This document shows positions 15,001 to 22,465 of a stretch of 64,000 nucleotides of DNA, one piece after another (position 1 is the stretch's first letter; each line of letters starts with the position of its first letter). Source of the stretch: Hexactinellida sp. DTS-2022 (lineage: Eukaryota > Porifera > Hexactinellida). The stretch spans positions 248,001-312,000 of the forward strand of contig JAPNXP010000007.1 in NCBI GenBank assembly GCA_028753945.1, read 5' to 3'. The notes below the pieces were generated by a model. It did not search any database and had not been told where the DNA came from. It saw only the letters and a list, made by a program, of their open reading frames with translations. The translations under genes and the position numbers were made by a program.

Positions 15001-18000
15001 CTTGATATAACATATAGTAACTGTTGTAATCGGAATATGCACACCCAAAGTTTTAGAATTGTACGAATCCTTAATTAACCACAAGCATTATAAATGCCGT
15101 TACAACGAACTATAATAACTATAGTTAATAGGAACACGGATAAGGGAAATATCGGTTAAGGAGTACAAGGTTTAATTCCCCTAGCCTATACAAATGCATG
15201 CAAGTGACTCCGATTAATACGAACATATTACGACATTATGTTGTTATTATTACGGTATACTAGGCATTGGTCGATTGTTGTTGTTGTTGCTATTGTTCTT
15301 ATTACTGTTACTGTTGTTGTTATTACAGTCAGGTCTGCTTATTATGAACAAGATTTCGTCTGCTTAATATGAAGATTTTTTATTATGAACAAATCCTATG
15401 GTCCCAATTTAACAACTTACATAGGGTTTGTATTAAGTTGAGTTTGCTTATTATGAAGTCTCTCTATTATGAACACAATTTTTAGGTCCCTTGAATGTTC
15501 ATAATAAAAGAATCTGACTGTATTATTATTGTTGTTGCTATTGTTCTTATTACTGTTACTGTTGTTGTTATTATATTGTTATTATTACTGTTGTTGTCCT
15601 ATAACTATTATGCTACACTAGGCATTGGTTGACAAGACCCCCCGAGAGTTGCAGCAGGTGGTAGCAGAGTCCCCTGTGGACCTGTACCAGTGTCTGGAGG
15701 CATTCTCCCGAGAGGAGGAGCTGGGAGGGGAGGAGATGTGGTGAGTATAAATAGAAGCGGAAACCGAGATTATAGGCACTATGTACCGATTAACCGGTTA
15801 GCTATAGTAGACATACACATCCATATACAGTAGAGCTCGGTTATAACCGTGTTCGTGTTCGTTCTATTTTAAATAATTAGCTTACTAACTAGATAATGAA
15901 CAATACAGTAGAACCTCGTTAGTACGAACACGGTTAACTGGCTCCTAATCAGTGTATTACATTATCATACGCCTAAATCACAAATTAATGTTACGGTATA
16001 GGAGAAGATTCCAAATGTTCGCGCTCCTAATTTAAATTTTCCAAAAATCATACTCCAAAAAACAGGAGCTTCTCTTGGATAAATCCTTAATAGGCTATTT
16101 TTATTGTGCCGATGACAATACAAAAAATCTAAAATTACAGCTGTGCCGATAGCATTTTTCCTTTTGGAGGCACTCAAACCACCAGCCACCAAAGGATAGT
16201 GCCTTCAAAGGAACATGCTGTCGGCACAGCTGCAATTTTAGATTTTCCATATGGAACTCGCGTTTTAAATCTTCGCCCTCCTAAATTCTAATTTCCCAAA
16301 ATCATCTTCCAAAAATTTTTCGCGCTCCATTAATTTGTGATTTAGCCGTATAAAAATAGGATCAGACAAGGATTAGGAGCGTATTTAAAAATGGCTGTAT
16401 AATGATTAGTATTATAGATGGTTTGTTATACTGTATATATTATACTGTAACTATAGGTATTGTAAGAAGTGTGCCAGTTTACAATCTGCTACTAAGAAGC
16501 TGGAAATATTCAGACTACCTCCTTTCTTGGTAAGTAAACAATAAACAAATGACAAACAAACTAACTAACTAATAAACAAACCAATAAACAAAAAAACAAA
16601 CCAATAAACAAACTAACTAACAAACAAATAAACAAATAAACTAACTAACTAACAAACAAATAAACAAACTAACTAACTAACAAACTAACTAACACACTAT
16701 TTATGGATACCCCTTATATATTTAGATTATTCATTTGAAGAGATTCCAATTCACTAATGGCCGCTGGGCTAAATCACAGATCCCAGTTACGTTCCCATTT
16801 GAGAACTTACAACCTGTTCCCATTAAGGAACAGTCATCCTTCACACCTGTGACCGCAACTAAATCAGACCACAGGGATAAGTTAATCAAAGCGACACCAA
16901 GTAACACCTCTGATGAAATAGCCCCAGTTATAGATGGTAGTTTGTAAATAAGTAAACATGTAAATACAAATACAGTAGAAACTCGTTAGTACGAACACTA
17001 TTCAGGCCCCTTCAAAGCCTTTTCAATACAAATTATATTTGTTAATACGAATTCCGGATAAGGCAAATAATTTTGATGGTCCCCTGTGTTCGTACTAACG
17101 AGGTTCTACTGTAGTTATAAGTATATATCGGTCATCACCTTTTATAATGTAATTTTAAAGGTTATTTTTGTAACATAAAAATCACCTTTCAAAGCCGGTT
17201 TGTTTATTTAAAAAGGGTGTTGGCCGATATAGTATAAGTAAGGTTGTTATTATTGTTTGTTTTCGACAGAAAACAAAACAGATTTGGAAATGAAACCAAT
17301 GGAGGATGTTATTATAGAAGATCACACCTCAAGAAATAAAGTGTATGATCTATATGCCATGACGGTAGGTGACAAAATATGAATATAAAATATATACTCT
17401 CGTTAGTTAGAACACCAGGGGACCGCGAAATATATTCCCCTTTTAACCGAAATTGATATCTATTCCGAACAAACAAACAAATAAATAAACAAACAAATAA
17501 ATAAACAAACAAACAAACAAACATATAATTTAAAAAAACATCGTGATTTAATATATAAGATTTTTGTTCTACTAACGAGAGTATAATTAAGAATTATTTT
17601 ATTATTTTATAAGAATTATTTTACCAATAGGCAATAGGAATTATTTTATTATTATATTTACATTCCATAGACACACTATGGTTACCTAGGAGGAGGGCAT
17701 TACGTATCATTTGCTAAGAGTAGAGAAGATAATAATTGGTATTATTATAACGATTCTTCTTGTAAGGTTAGTTGCTATTATACTATCAGTAAAATGGCCC
17801 TAAAATAAGGATAATTTTTAACGGGCTTTCTATATGTAGACGGTATATAAAACCCATACTAAGTACAGTGGTGTTCGCCTAATAGCAATTGCTCTATTAA
17901 CAAGTTATTTCAGTCCCAAAGCGAGCATTTAATGTTAATTCTGTTCCTCTAATAGCAAGTTCGCCTATTAACAATCAAATTTCGTGCAAAATGAGACTTG

Positions 18001-21000
18001 CTATTACACGAACACCACTGCAATCTAAAAATCTGTAAACCGTCTATAAATATTGTAGACCAAAAGACCCTTTCGTATATGGGTAATAATATTTAAGTCA
18101 AGAAAACCTAATTTAGAAATAGACGGTCTACATATAAGTTTTCCATTTCAATACTAATCCAGTGGAATTTAAGTTGCAGTACCAATATTGATATAAATAT
18201 ATTATATAGGGGGGGGGGGGGGTTAAATAAATACGAAAAAGGTGTTAATTAATCTATTTCCAACTCCCTTAGTATTTGGCCAATCAGGTTTTCAAGTCGT
18301 TTCGGATCTAAATCAGTTCTGACTCTTGTTTTGCGTTCGCATAATTTCTTTATTCCCGCAGGTGTGAAAATTTGTAGTTTTACACAATCATCTGTGATGA
18401 CGCGTTTCAATTTTAGATATTCTAAATCGCAACTAATCGGTTCGTCTTCTTCATAAAATGACGTCATTCCAGTTGGTTTCAGTTCCAGATCTGTTGGTTT
18501 CAGTTCCAAATCTGGAATAGTTATAATTGGTTCTGTATTAATAGTCTCCGTTTGTGGCAAATCTGGGATTTTATTTTTTGATGTCGCTTCTAATGACGTA
18601 ATATCATTAGTTCCAATGTTAGTTCCAATTTCGTTTGGCTTCATTTCTGATAGGTTATACGTTAGATTAAGACTAGCATTCCTATCTCCCGTATTGGTTG
18701 CTATGTCGGATAAGTGTAGCTCCTCTTCAGTTAGTTCCGATTCATGATCCGGATCGGAACTATAATCAGATTCAGTTCCAGAATCCTAAATAAACAAAAT
18801 GTAAAATTGTTGTTGTTGTTGTGTTCGTATATGTAAATTATGTTGTTGTAGTTGATTGTAGTTGTTATGACTGGTTGTTGTTGTTTGTTGGTGTTGTTGT
18901 TGTTTATTTTGTAGCTTACATTTGCCTTTGGTTCCAACTGTTTTTCAATTCCTATTTTTTCTTTGTTAAAATATTTTTCTTTAATTTTTGATTGAATATG
19001 TTTATATTTATTTATAACATTCCTTTGCTGGCGATTGGTTGCTAACTGAGTAGCACATACACTTGTTACTAAAGAAGGAAAATTTGTTTTTTGTCCTAAA
19101 CATTCCGATTTTGTTGTGTGTCTCCAAGGTGTTGGTGTTGTTGTTGTTGTTTGTTTTGTTGTTTTGTTTCTATAATATGTTTGTTTTCCAGTTTTAGTTA
19201 TGCGTGGTTTTATAGGGGATCGGTTGCCATAGAAACCATCTAAATTAACTAAATCACTAATTGCCTGACTGCCTTTCGAATCTTGAAAATCTAAAAACAA
19301 CAACAAAAATACATAAACAAAAAATGGAAAAATAAACAACAACAAAATTTAAAAAAAACGCAATAAAACTACAACATTACATAACAACAACAACAACAAC
19401 AACAAAAGACAAACAAAAACCAAAGAATACAAGTGAAAAACGACAAAAATCATAAAAAACCCCAATAAAACTACAAAATAAAAAATGAAAATAATTACAA
19501 CAACAAAGTACAAACAAAGACAAAAGAAGAATACAAGTGAAAACAACAACAACAACAACATAAACAGATATGTAACTTACTTGTTTTTGGAACATCTACA
19601 CTTCCAATACTAACTACATCTACACTCCCATCTAAATACGCCTCACTTTTCACTGGCAGACAAAACCTATATTTTGACTTTACACATTTAACAGCTGATT
19701 TAGGTATAGCAGTGTCTATTCGAGATTTGGCGCCTAATATTCTCTTAGCATGACTGTGCATATGGTAGTCGATCAGCTGATGAGAATACTTGTTATAGGC
19801 CACTGGAGCGAATGGGTTTACTTTAAGTTTCAATTGCTCTTGTTTTGATGGCGGTCTCAATCGTATTTGAGGCATTTTGCTAGTCTATATAACTTGTAAA
19901 CAATTTTATAATATCAGAATTTGTAAACAAAATTGTCCCTTAAGGCTTGTCCCAATTTATGAAAAGACCCTTAATAATATTATACCTCGTTAGTAGGAAC
20001 ACCAGGGGACCGTCATAATGCGTTCACCTTATCCGAAATTCGTATTAAGCAAATATCATATGTATTGAAAAGGCTTGAAGGGAACTAAAATAGTGTTCGT
20101 ATTAACCGGAGTCACTTGCATGCATTTGTATAGGCTAGGGGAATTAACTTTGTACTCCTTAACAGATATTCCCTTATTTGTGTTCCTATTAACGAGTCTA
20201 CTGTTGTTCGTTATAACGGCATTTCTAATGCTTGTGGTTAATTAAGGATTCCTACAAATCTTAAACTTTGGGTGTGCATATTAGTGTACTTGTTCCGATT
20301 ACAACAGTTACTATGTACTTAGCAGGGTTGGGTTCAAGTACAATTTACTTAAGTACTTCTGTTCGCCTAACATTATACTGTATTACAATTCAAATCTAAA
20401 CACATACAATAACTAATATCAGCTAACTAGCTAACCAATCAGGTCCTACCCTATAAGCCTATTTATCCTTTCGCTTGCGTTTGTTGAGTTTCTGTAGAAA
20501 CCCTGGGTTTTGAGAGGTCAAAAACACACAGGCTCTTCTCACAGCTATTTCAGTTAGTTTCGGTCTATAACACCTTTTCTTGAGAATTCTGCGAATTGAA
20601 CGGTAAACAGACCTTCTATCACTGTTAAGACGAATCCGTGTATGCATTGATTTAGGCCGTCGTGAGTATCTAGGTCGTTTTAGTGTCATTATAATTCCAC
20701 CATCTGAATGTGGTTTGATACCAATGGTTTTCCTTGGAATGGAACCACTGAATTTCCGTGAATGTTTATTGGTCAGATTATTCGGCTCTTTTGAGAATCG
20801 GAATTTTCCGCTTTGAACTATAAACTTTGAGTTTTTTCGCATAATACTCCATTGGACGTCTTGAGACATTCCTATTGCTACTAATGGTTGCTATAATTAT
20901 GTATTGTTATAAGGGACATGATAGTATATAGCTGAAATAATAATGTGTTTGTGCCCGAATTTGGACGCTTAAAAATTAAAATGTTGTTTTTGTTTACAAC

Positions 21001-21596
21001 TTTGGGAAAAACAGTGAATATTTCCCCAATTTTTAATTCACAAATGGTACATATGAATATCTATGAACCAAACCGATATAATTCCATATATAAAGGTATT
21101 AATTAACGAGAATTTAGACCATTAAAGTACTGTACAGTAGATACAAATATATATCTTATAGTAGTTATATGGTATACAGTAGAACCTCTTTATACGAACA
21201 CCAGGGGACCGTCAAAATACATTCGCCTTATCCGGGATTCGTATTAACTAATATCATTTGTATAGAATTGCTTTGAATGGGGACTGAAATAGTGTTCGTA
21301 TTAACCGTGTTCCTACTAACGAGGTTCTACTGTATACTTAGTATATTACCAGTATAGGATTTAGACTGTTCTTATCAACAAAAATCAACAAAAAGGTGTT
21401 ATTAATATATATTTTATAGCAAACAGAAGAAGAGCGAGTAGCGAAGGAACCTGCTTATTTACTATTCTACAAACAACAAGGGGAACTAAACATAGAGAAA
21501 ATAAGCGGCGAACTTCATGATTTTAAAGATACCGACAGCGACGAAGAATCAGAAGAGACAACTGACCGACAAAGGAGCAGATGCCCCTTAATGTAA
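1..21596 (+). CDS. USP32: USP32-type ubiquitin carboxyl-terminal hydrolase (5'-partial, 25 exons seen)
   Basis: A cysteine protease that removes ubiquitin; vertebrate USP32 acts at Golgi and endosomal membranes. Exons, with reading frame followed through every splice: 1-150, 1122-1234, 1728-1890, 2351-2482, 3241-3348, 3799-3914, 4233-4310, 4715-4854, 5367-5682, 5994-6137, 6919-7193, 7576-7780, 8113-8444, 8994-9182, 10033-10373, 10867-11031, 11373-11485, 12112-12281, 12638-12863, 15622-15740, 16457-16529, 16726-16936, 17270-17364, 17671-17766, 21420-21596 (TAA). About 1,415 residues are visible; only a few tens are missing at the N-terminus compared with human USP32 (about 1,600 aa). The order is EF-hand region, DUSP, ubiquitin-like segment, USP core, and a tail ending CPLM, a CAAX prenylation box as in human USP32. 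Every junction keeps frame except exon 1/2, which is one base short. Introns hold MITEs and three antisense genes. USP6/USP11 relatives are excluded by the EF-hands plus CAAX end. Confidence 0.95.
592..693. mobile_element. Pogo-like MITE, CAGTCGACTCCGCTTAATAG family (short form)
   Basis: Inverted ends CAGTCGACTCCGCTTAATAG and CTATTAAGCGGAGTTGACTG with TA on both sides. A near-identical copy is at 1537-1638, and variants are at about 6700-6887, 24448-24708 and 29136-29237. Confidence 0.85.
913..1085. mobile_element. hAT-type 190-bp element in USP32 intron 1
   Basis: Body of the CCAGGAG...GCTGTATAATA family. Flanks GGTACAAA and TGTACATA agree at 6 of 8 positions, an aged target duplication. 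Confidence 0.65.
1358..1514. mobile_element. Pogo-like MITE, CAGTAGAACCTCGTTAGTAGG family
   Basis: Inverted ends CAGTAGAACCTCGTTAGTAG and CTAACGAGTTTCTACTG, TA flanks, with the interior motif CCGGAATTCGTATT typical of the family. Confidence 0.8.
1537..1638. mobile_element. Pogo-like MITE, CAGTCGACTCCGCTTAATAG family
   Basis: Same length and sequence class as 592-693, 22 bp after the preceding MITE, TA-flanked. Confidence 0.85.
1979..2151. mobile_element. Pogo-like MITE, CAGTAGAACCTCGTTAGTACG family
   Basis: Inverted ends, TA flanks. Opposite interior orientation to 1358-1514. Confidence 0.8.
2924..3007. mobile_element. 84-bp pogo-like MITE with CAGTCGAAATCGG ends
   Basis: The ends CAGTCGAAATCGGGTTTTTA and AAAAAATCCGATTTCGACTG are inverted, with TA flanks. 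Confidence 0.8.
3593..3707. mobile_element. Pogo-like MITE, CAGTCAGGTCTGCTTAGTGTG family
   Basis: The left end matches the family; the right end AACTGGACTG is diverged. TA flanks. Confidence 0.65.
4338..4675. mobile_element. Long pogo-like MITE (CAGTAGTTCTGTTAATAGG family)
   Basis: About 338 bp. The interior carries CACTTGCATGCATTTGTATA and CTAAAACTTTGGCTGTGCAT, found again near 2570-2800, 6355-6660, 14878-15240, 20100-20320, 22735-22935 and 56865-57023. Confidence 0.75.
4880..5165. repeat. Degenerate 20-22-bp minisatellite in a USP32 intron
   Basis: Units of the form TTTCAATTTGTTTACTTTAG recur about 11 times with changes. Each resembles a polypyrimidine tract plus AG. Confidence 0.7.
6154..6340. 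mobile_element. Pogo-like MITE, CAGTAGAGCCTCTGAACAACG family
   Basis: The ends CAGTAGAGCCTC and GAGGCTCCACTG are inverted. The unit GTTGTCCGTTATTTAGAG is repeated three times inside. Confidence 0.75.
7194..7490. repeat. GTTAG/GTTTGTTT simple-repeat tract in a USP32 intron
   Basis: Tetranucleotide tract (TTAG, TTTG, TTCG variants) directly after the donor of exon 6919-7193. A complementary-looking AAAC/GAAC tract fills 7845-8085. Confidence 0.85.
8758..8940. mobile_element. Pogo-like MITE just upstream of a USP32 catalytic exon
   Basis: The ends CAGTAGAACCTCGTTAATAC and GTACTAACGAGGTTCTACTG are inverted, TA-flanked, and end 53 bp before exon 8994-9182. Confidence 0.8.
9474..9666. mobile_element. 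hAT-type 190-bp element in a USP32 intron
   Basis: Body of the CCAGGAGCGCG family. No clear target duplication remains. Confidence 0.65.
9822..9976. mobile_element. Pogo-like MITE, CAGTAGAGCCTCGTTAGTACG family
   Basis: Inverted ends and TA flanks. Ends 56 bp before USP32 exon 10033-10373. Confidence 0.8.
11123..11316. mobile_element. Pogo-like MITE, CAGTAGGTCTGTTTGTTATGA family
   Basis: Inverted ends with AACCTGACTG on the right, TA flanks. Confidence 0.7.
13528..14142 (-). CDS. RAB1: Rab1-type small GTPase, intronless, nested in a USP32 intron
   Basis: A Rab GTPase controlling ER-to-Golgi vesicle traffic. The 204-residue protein has all G motifs: P-loop GDSGVGKS, switch I/effector [11 protein letters not shown], switch [27 protein letters not shown] and ETSAK. 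It ends in GCC, a double-cysteine geranylgeranylation signal. The effector region, [14 protein letters not shown] and [10 protein letters not shown] identify Rab1 rather than Rab8 or Rab35. The P-loop has SS where most Rab1 proteins have SC. The gene is a single exon lying antisense within the USP32 intron 12864-15621. The lack of introns may reflect retroposition or intron loss; the frame is intact and every motif is present, so it is probably functional. No poly(A) tract or target duplication was seen. Confidence 0.95.
   Translation of the reverse strand: MSGEYDYLFKVLLIGDSGVGKSSLLLRFADDTFSDSYISTIGVDFKIKTLTLDNKIVKLQIWDTAGQERFRTITSSYYRGAHGIIVVYDVTDRESFDNVKHWLLEINKYASNQVQRLLVGNKSDLVNQKVVDYTTSKEYAESLKVAFLETSAKGATNVEQAFVLMASEIKSHLGAETQTPLTKKTHDSIDPGKKVGIEKSSGCC
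14160..14560. repeat. Degenerate TTGTTAGAATAAATA minisatellite upstream of Rab1
   Basis: About 16-20-bp units of the type TTGTTAGAATAAATA repeat from 14160 to about 14340 and resume at 14506-14560. A MITE (about 14342-14496) interrupts the array. It occupies the presumed Rab1 promoter. Confidence 0.6.
14342..14496. mobile_element. MITE with CTTATATGTAGACGGT inverted ends
   Basis: The left end CTTATATGTAGACGGT is mirrored by GGTCTACATATAAG at the right. No ORF. A second copy lies at about 17830-18140, and left-end fragments are near 44290 and 50735. Confidence 0.7.
15326..15520. mobile_element. Pogo-like MITE, CAGTCAGGTCTGCTTATTATG family
   Basis: The ends CAGTCAGGTCTGC and AATCTGACTG are inverted, TA-flanked. 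It stands between two copies of a roughly 45-bp TTGTTGCTATTGTTCTTATT... tract. Confidence 0.8.
15942..16405. mobile_element. hAT-type 190-bp element in reverse, interrupted by another MITE
   Basis: The body of the CCAGGAGCGCG family reads in reverse from about 15942, is broken near 16100 by a different inverted-repeat element, and part of the family sequence reappears in forward orientation to about 16405, so at least two copies are involved. Confidence 0.55.
16124..16246. mobile_element. MITE with AAAATCTAAAATTACAGCTG inverted ends
   Basis: The left AAAATCTAAAATTACAGCTG then TGCCGATAGCA is mirrored at the right (TGCTGTCGGCA, CAGCTGCAATTTTAGATTTT). Fragments recur near 28710, 35275 and 48550. 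Confidence 0.75.
16973..17111. mobile_element. Pogo-like MITE, CAGTAGAAACTCGTTAGTACG family
   Basis: Inverted ends CAGTAGAAACTCGTTAGTAC and GTACTAACGAGGTTCTACTG, TA flanks. Confidence 0.8.
17830..18140. mobile_element. Nested MITEs: TATATGTAGACGGT element carrying a CAGTGGTGTTCGCC element
   Basis: The outer ends TCTATATGTAGACGGT and ACGGTCTACATATAAG are inverted. Inside, about 17874-18031, lies a second element with CAGTGGTGTTCGCC and AACACCACTG ends. A relative of the inner element lies at about 4031-4190. Confidence 0.7.
18249..19875 (-). CDS. SPATA7: SPATA7-like protein, three exons, nested in the last USP32 intron
   Basis: Probable orthologue of SPATA7, a ciliary transition-zone protein of photoreceptors and other cilia. 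Exons on the minus strand: 19581-19875, 18920-19290, 18249-18785, giving 400 residues with frame kept at both junctions (GTAAGT and GTAAGC donors). Residues about 33-60 ([20 protein letters not shown], then DTAIPKS) match the hallmark SPATA7 block (LxxxHMxxHxxKILxAKxxVD...P.S). The C-terminal about 60 residues ([45 protein letters not shown]) match its conserved helical end. The middle is low in complexity and rich in T, N, Q and K. Human SPATA7 is longer (about 600 aa), so the linker is shorter here. Identification rests on the two end blocks. Confidence 0.8.
20459..20869 (-). CDS. RPL28: 60S ribosomal protein eL28, intronless, nested in the last USP32 intron
   Basis: Large-subunit ribosomal protein. 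The 136 residues match eukaryotic eL28 (137 aa in human): [38 protein letters not shown], a central basic region, [15 protein letters not shown], and the block [15 protein letters not shown] before a lysine-rich tail. The start MSQDVQW corresponds to the usual MSxxLQW. It lies antisense in the same USP32 intron (17767-21419) as the SPATA7-like gene, 584 bp upstream of that gene's start. No intron interrupts the coding region. It could be the sole gene or a retrocopy; the undamaged frame favours function. Confidence 0.9.
   Translation of the reverse strand: MSQDVQWSIMRKNSKFIVQSGKFRFSKEPNNLTNKHSRKFSGSIPRKTIGIKPHSDGGIIMTLKRPRYSRRPKSMHTRIRLNSDRRSVYRSIRRILKKRCYRPKLTEIAVRRACVFLTSQNPGFLQKLNKRKRKDK
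21177..21332. mobile_element. Pogo-like MITE in the last USP32 intron
   Basis: The ends CAGTAGAACCTCTTTATACG and CTACTAACGAGGTTCTACTG are inverted, TA-flanked, and end 87 bp before the last USP32 exon. Confidence 0.75.
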
Positions 21597-21623
21597 ACAA
21601 CAACAAAACCACGAGAAATACAT

Positions 21624-21629
21624 AATAAA
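21624..21629 (+). terminator. Candidate poly(A) signal of USP32
   Basis: AATAAA lies 28 bases after the USP32 stop codon, at a plausible position for 3'-end formation. Confidence 0.5.
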
Positions 21630-21950
21630 CATATCGTATTTATGTAAAAAGTTTTTATATCTAAAGTATATGCTTGTATATATGAATTGAAATTATTTCT
21701 TAATTTTAGTTCTACATTAATACATGTGTTAGATTAATATGTTGCTATAGTTACTTGTTGGTATGTTGATAAAGGGTTTGTTTTATAAAGGATTACAGTA
21801 ATAGAAAGTCGCATTTTGCATGAAATTTGCTTGCTATTAGGCGAACTTGCTATTAGAGGAACATAATTAACATTAAATGCTCGCTTGGGGACTGAAAATA
21901 ATTTGCTAATAGAGCAATATTGCTATTAGGCGAACACAACTGTAGTAATA

Positions 21951-22162
21951 AATCGGTCAACACCTTTTTAATATAAAAATCCGGCTTCGCAAAAGTGAAT
22001 TTTTGATATTAAAAATGAAAATTTCCGAAATAAATTCCATATGATTATATTAAGTTCAGTTTTATTAAATTTCAGGCACTGGCAAAGTCCTTTTGACATC
22101 AAAATTCACTTTTGCGAAGCCGGGTTTTTATTTGAAAAAGTGTTGGCCGATTTATAAGTAAC
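21951..22162. mobile_element. MITE with long inverted repeats (AAATCGGTCAACACCTTTTT family)
   Basis: Both ends carry the same roughly 50-bp sequence in inverted orientation (left AAATCGGTCAACACCTTTTT ... CGGCTTCGCAAAAGTGAA; right TTCACTTTTGCGAAGCCGGG ... GTTGGCCGATTTAT). Related copies lie near 3440-3555, 10745-10835, 17125-17235 and 54265-54360. Confidence 0.75.
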
Positions 22163-22317
22163 CGAAACTATATATGTATATATAACCGAAGTACCGAAAT
22201 TAACGAAAATAGACAAAATAAGAATATATAATACAAAATAAACTTAACCAGAAGTGAAATCAGTGTTGTTACAATTAGAAATAAATAAGAAAACCAAACA
22301 TAAGTACAAACTAAGAA

Positions 22318-22440
22318 AAGTAAACAAATCTGTAGAAAACAAATCTATAGAAAAACAGTAAACAAATCAATAGAAAACAAATCTATAGAAAAACAGTAAA
22401 CAAATCTGTAGAAAACAAATCTATAGAAAAAACACAAACA
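22318..22440. repeat. A-rich minisatellite, about three 38-bp units
   Basis: Units of the form GTAAACAAATCTGTAGAAAA then CAAATCTATAGAAAAACA repeat about three times just beyond the stop codon of the filamin-repeat gene. Confidence 0.7.
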
Positions 22441-22465
22441 AACACACACACTAAAATAAACAAAC

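Larger units (their letters stand above)
8113..17766 (+). other. USP32: USP32 catalytic core exons
   Basis: The Cys box is in exon 8113-8444 ([13 protein letters not shown]; catalytic Cys codon 8233-8235). The QQD box is in exon 8994-9182 ([10 protein letters not shown]). Zinc-ribbon CxxC pairs are in exon 10033-10373 (CKQC) and across 15622-15740/16457-16529 (YCKKC). The His box is in exon 17671-17766 ([10 protein letters not shown]; His codon 17698-17700), followed by YYYNDSSCK with the catalytic-triad Asp/Asn region. Exon 12638-12863 has the USP32-specific cysteine-rich [10 protein letters not shown] block. All catalytic residues are present, so the enzyme should be active. Confidence 0.93.
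21597..22465. other. Convergent spacer between USP32 and the filamin-repeat gene
   Basis: No coding sequence seen. It holds the USP32 3' end, a fragment of the CAGTGGTGTTCGCC MITE family (about 21800-21950), the inverted-repeat MITE 21951-22162 and the A-rich minisatellite. Confidence 0.6.

Noticed and set aside
19349-19595. Valine/phenylalanine-rich minus-strand frames
   Set aside because: Intron 19291-19580 of the SPATA7-like gene, made of GTT/TTG repeats.
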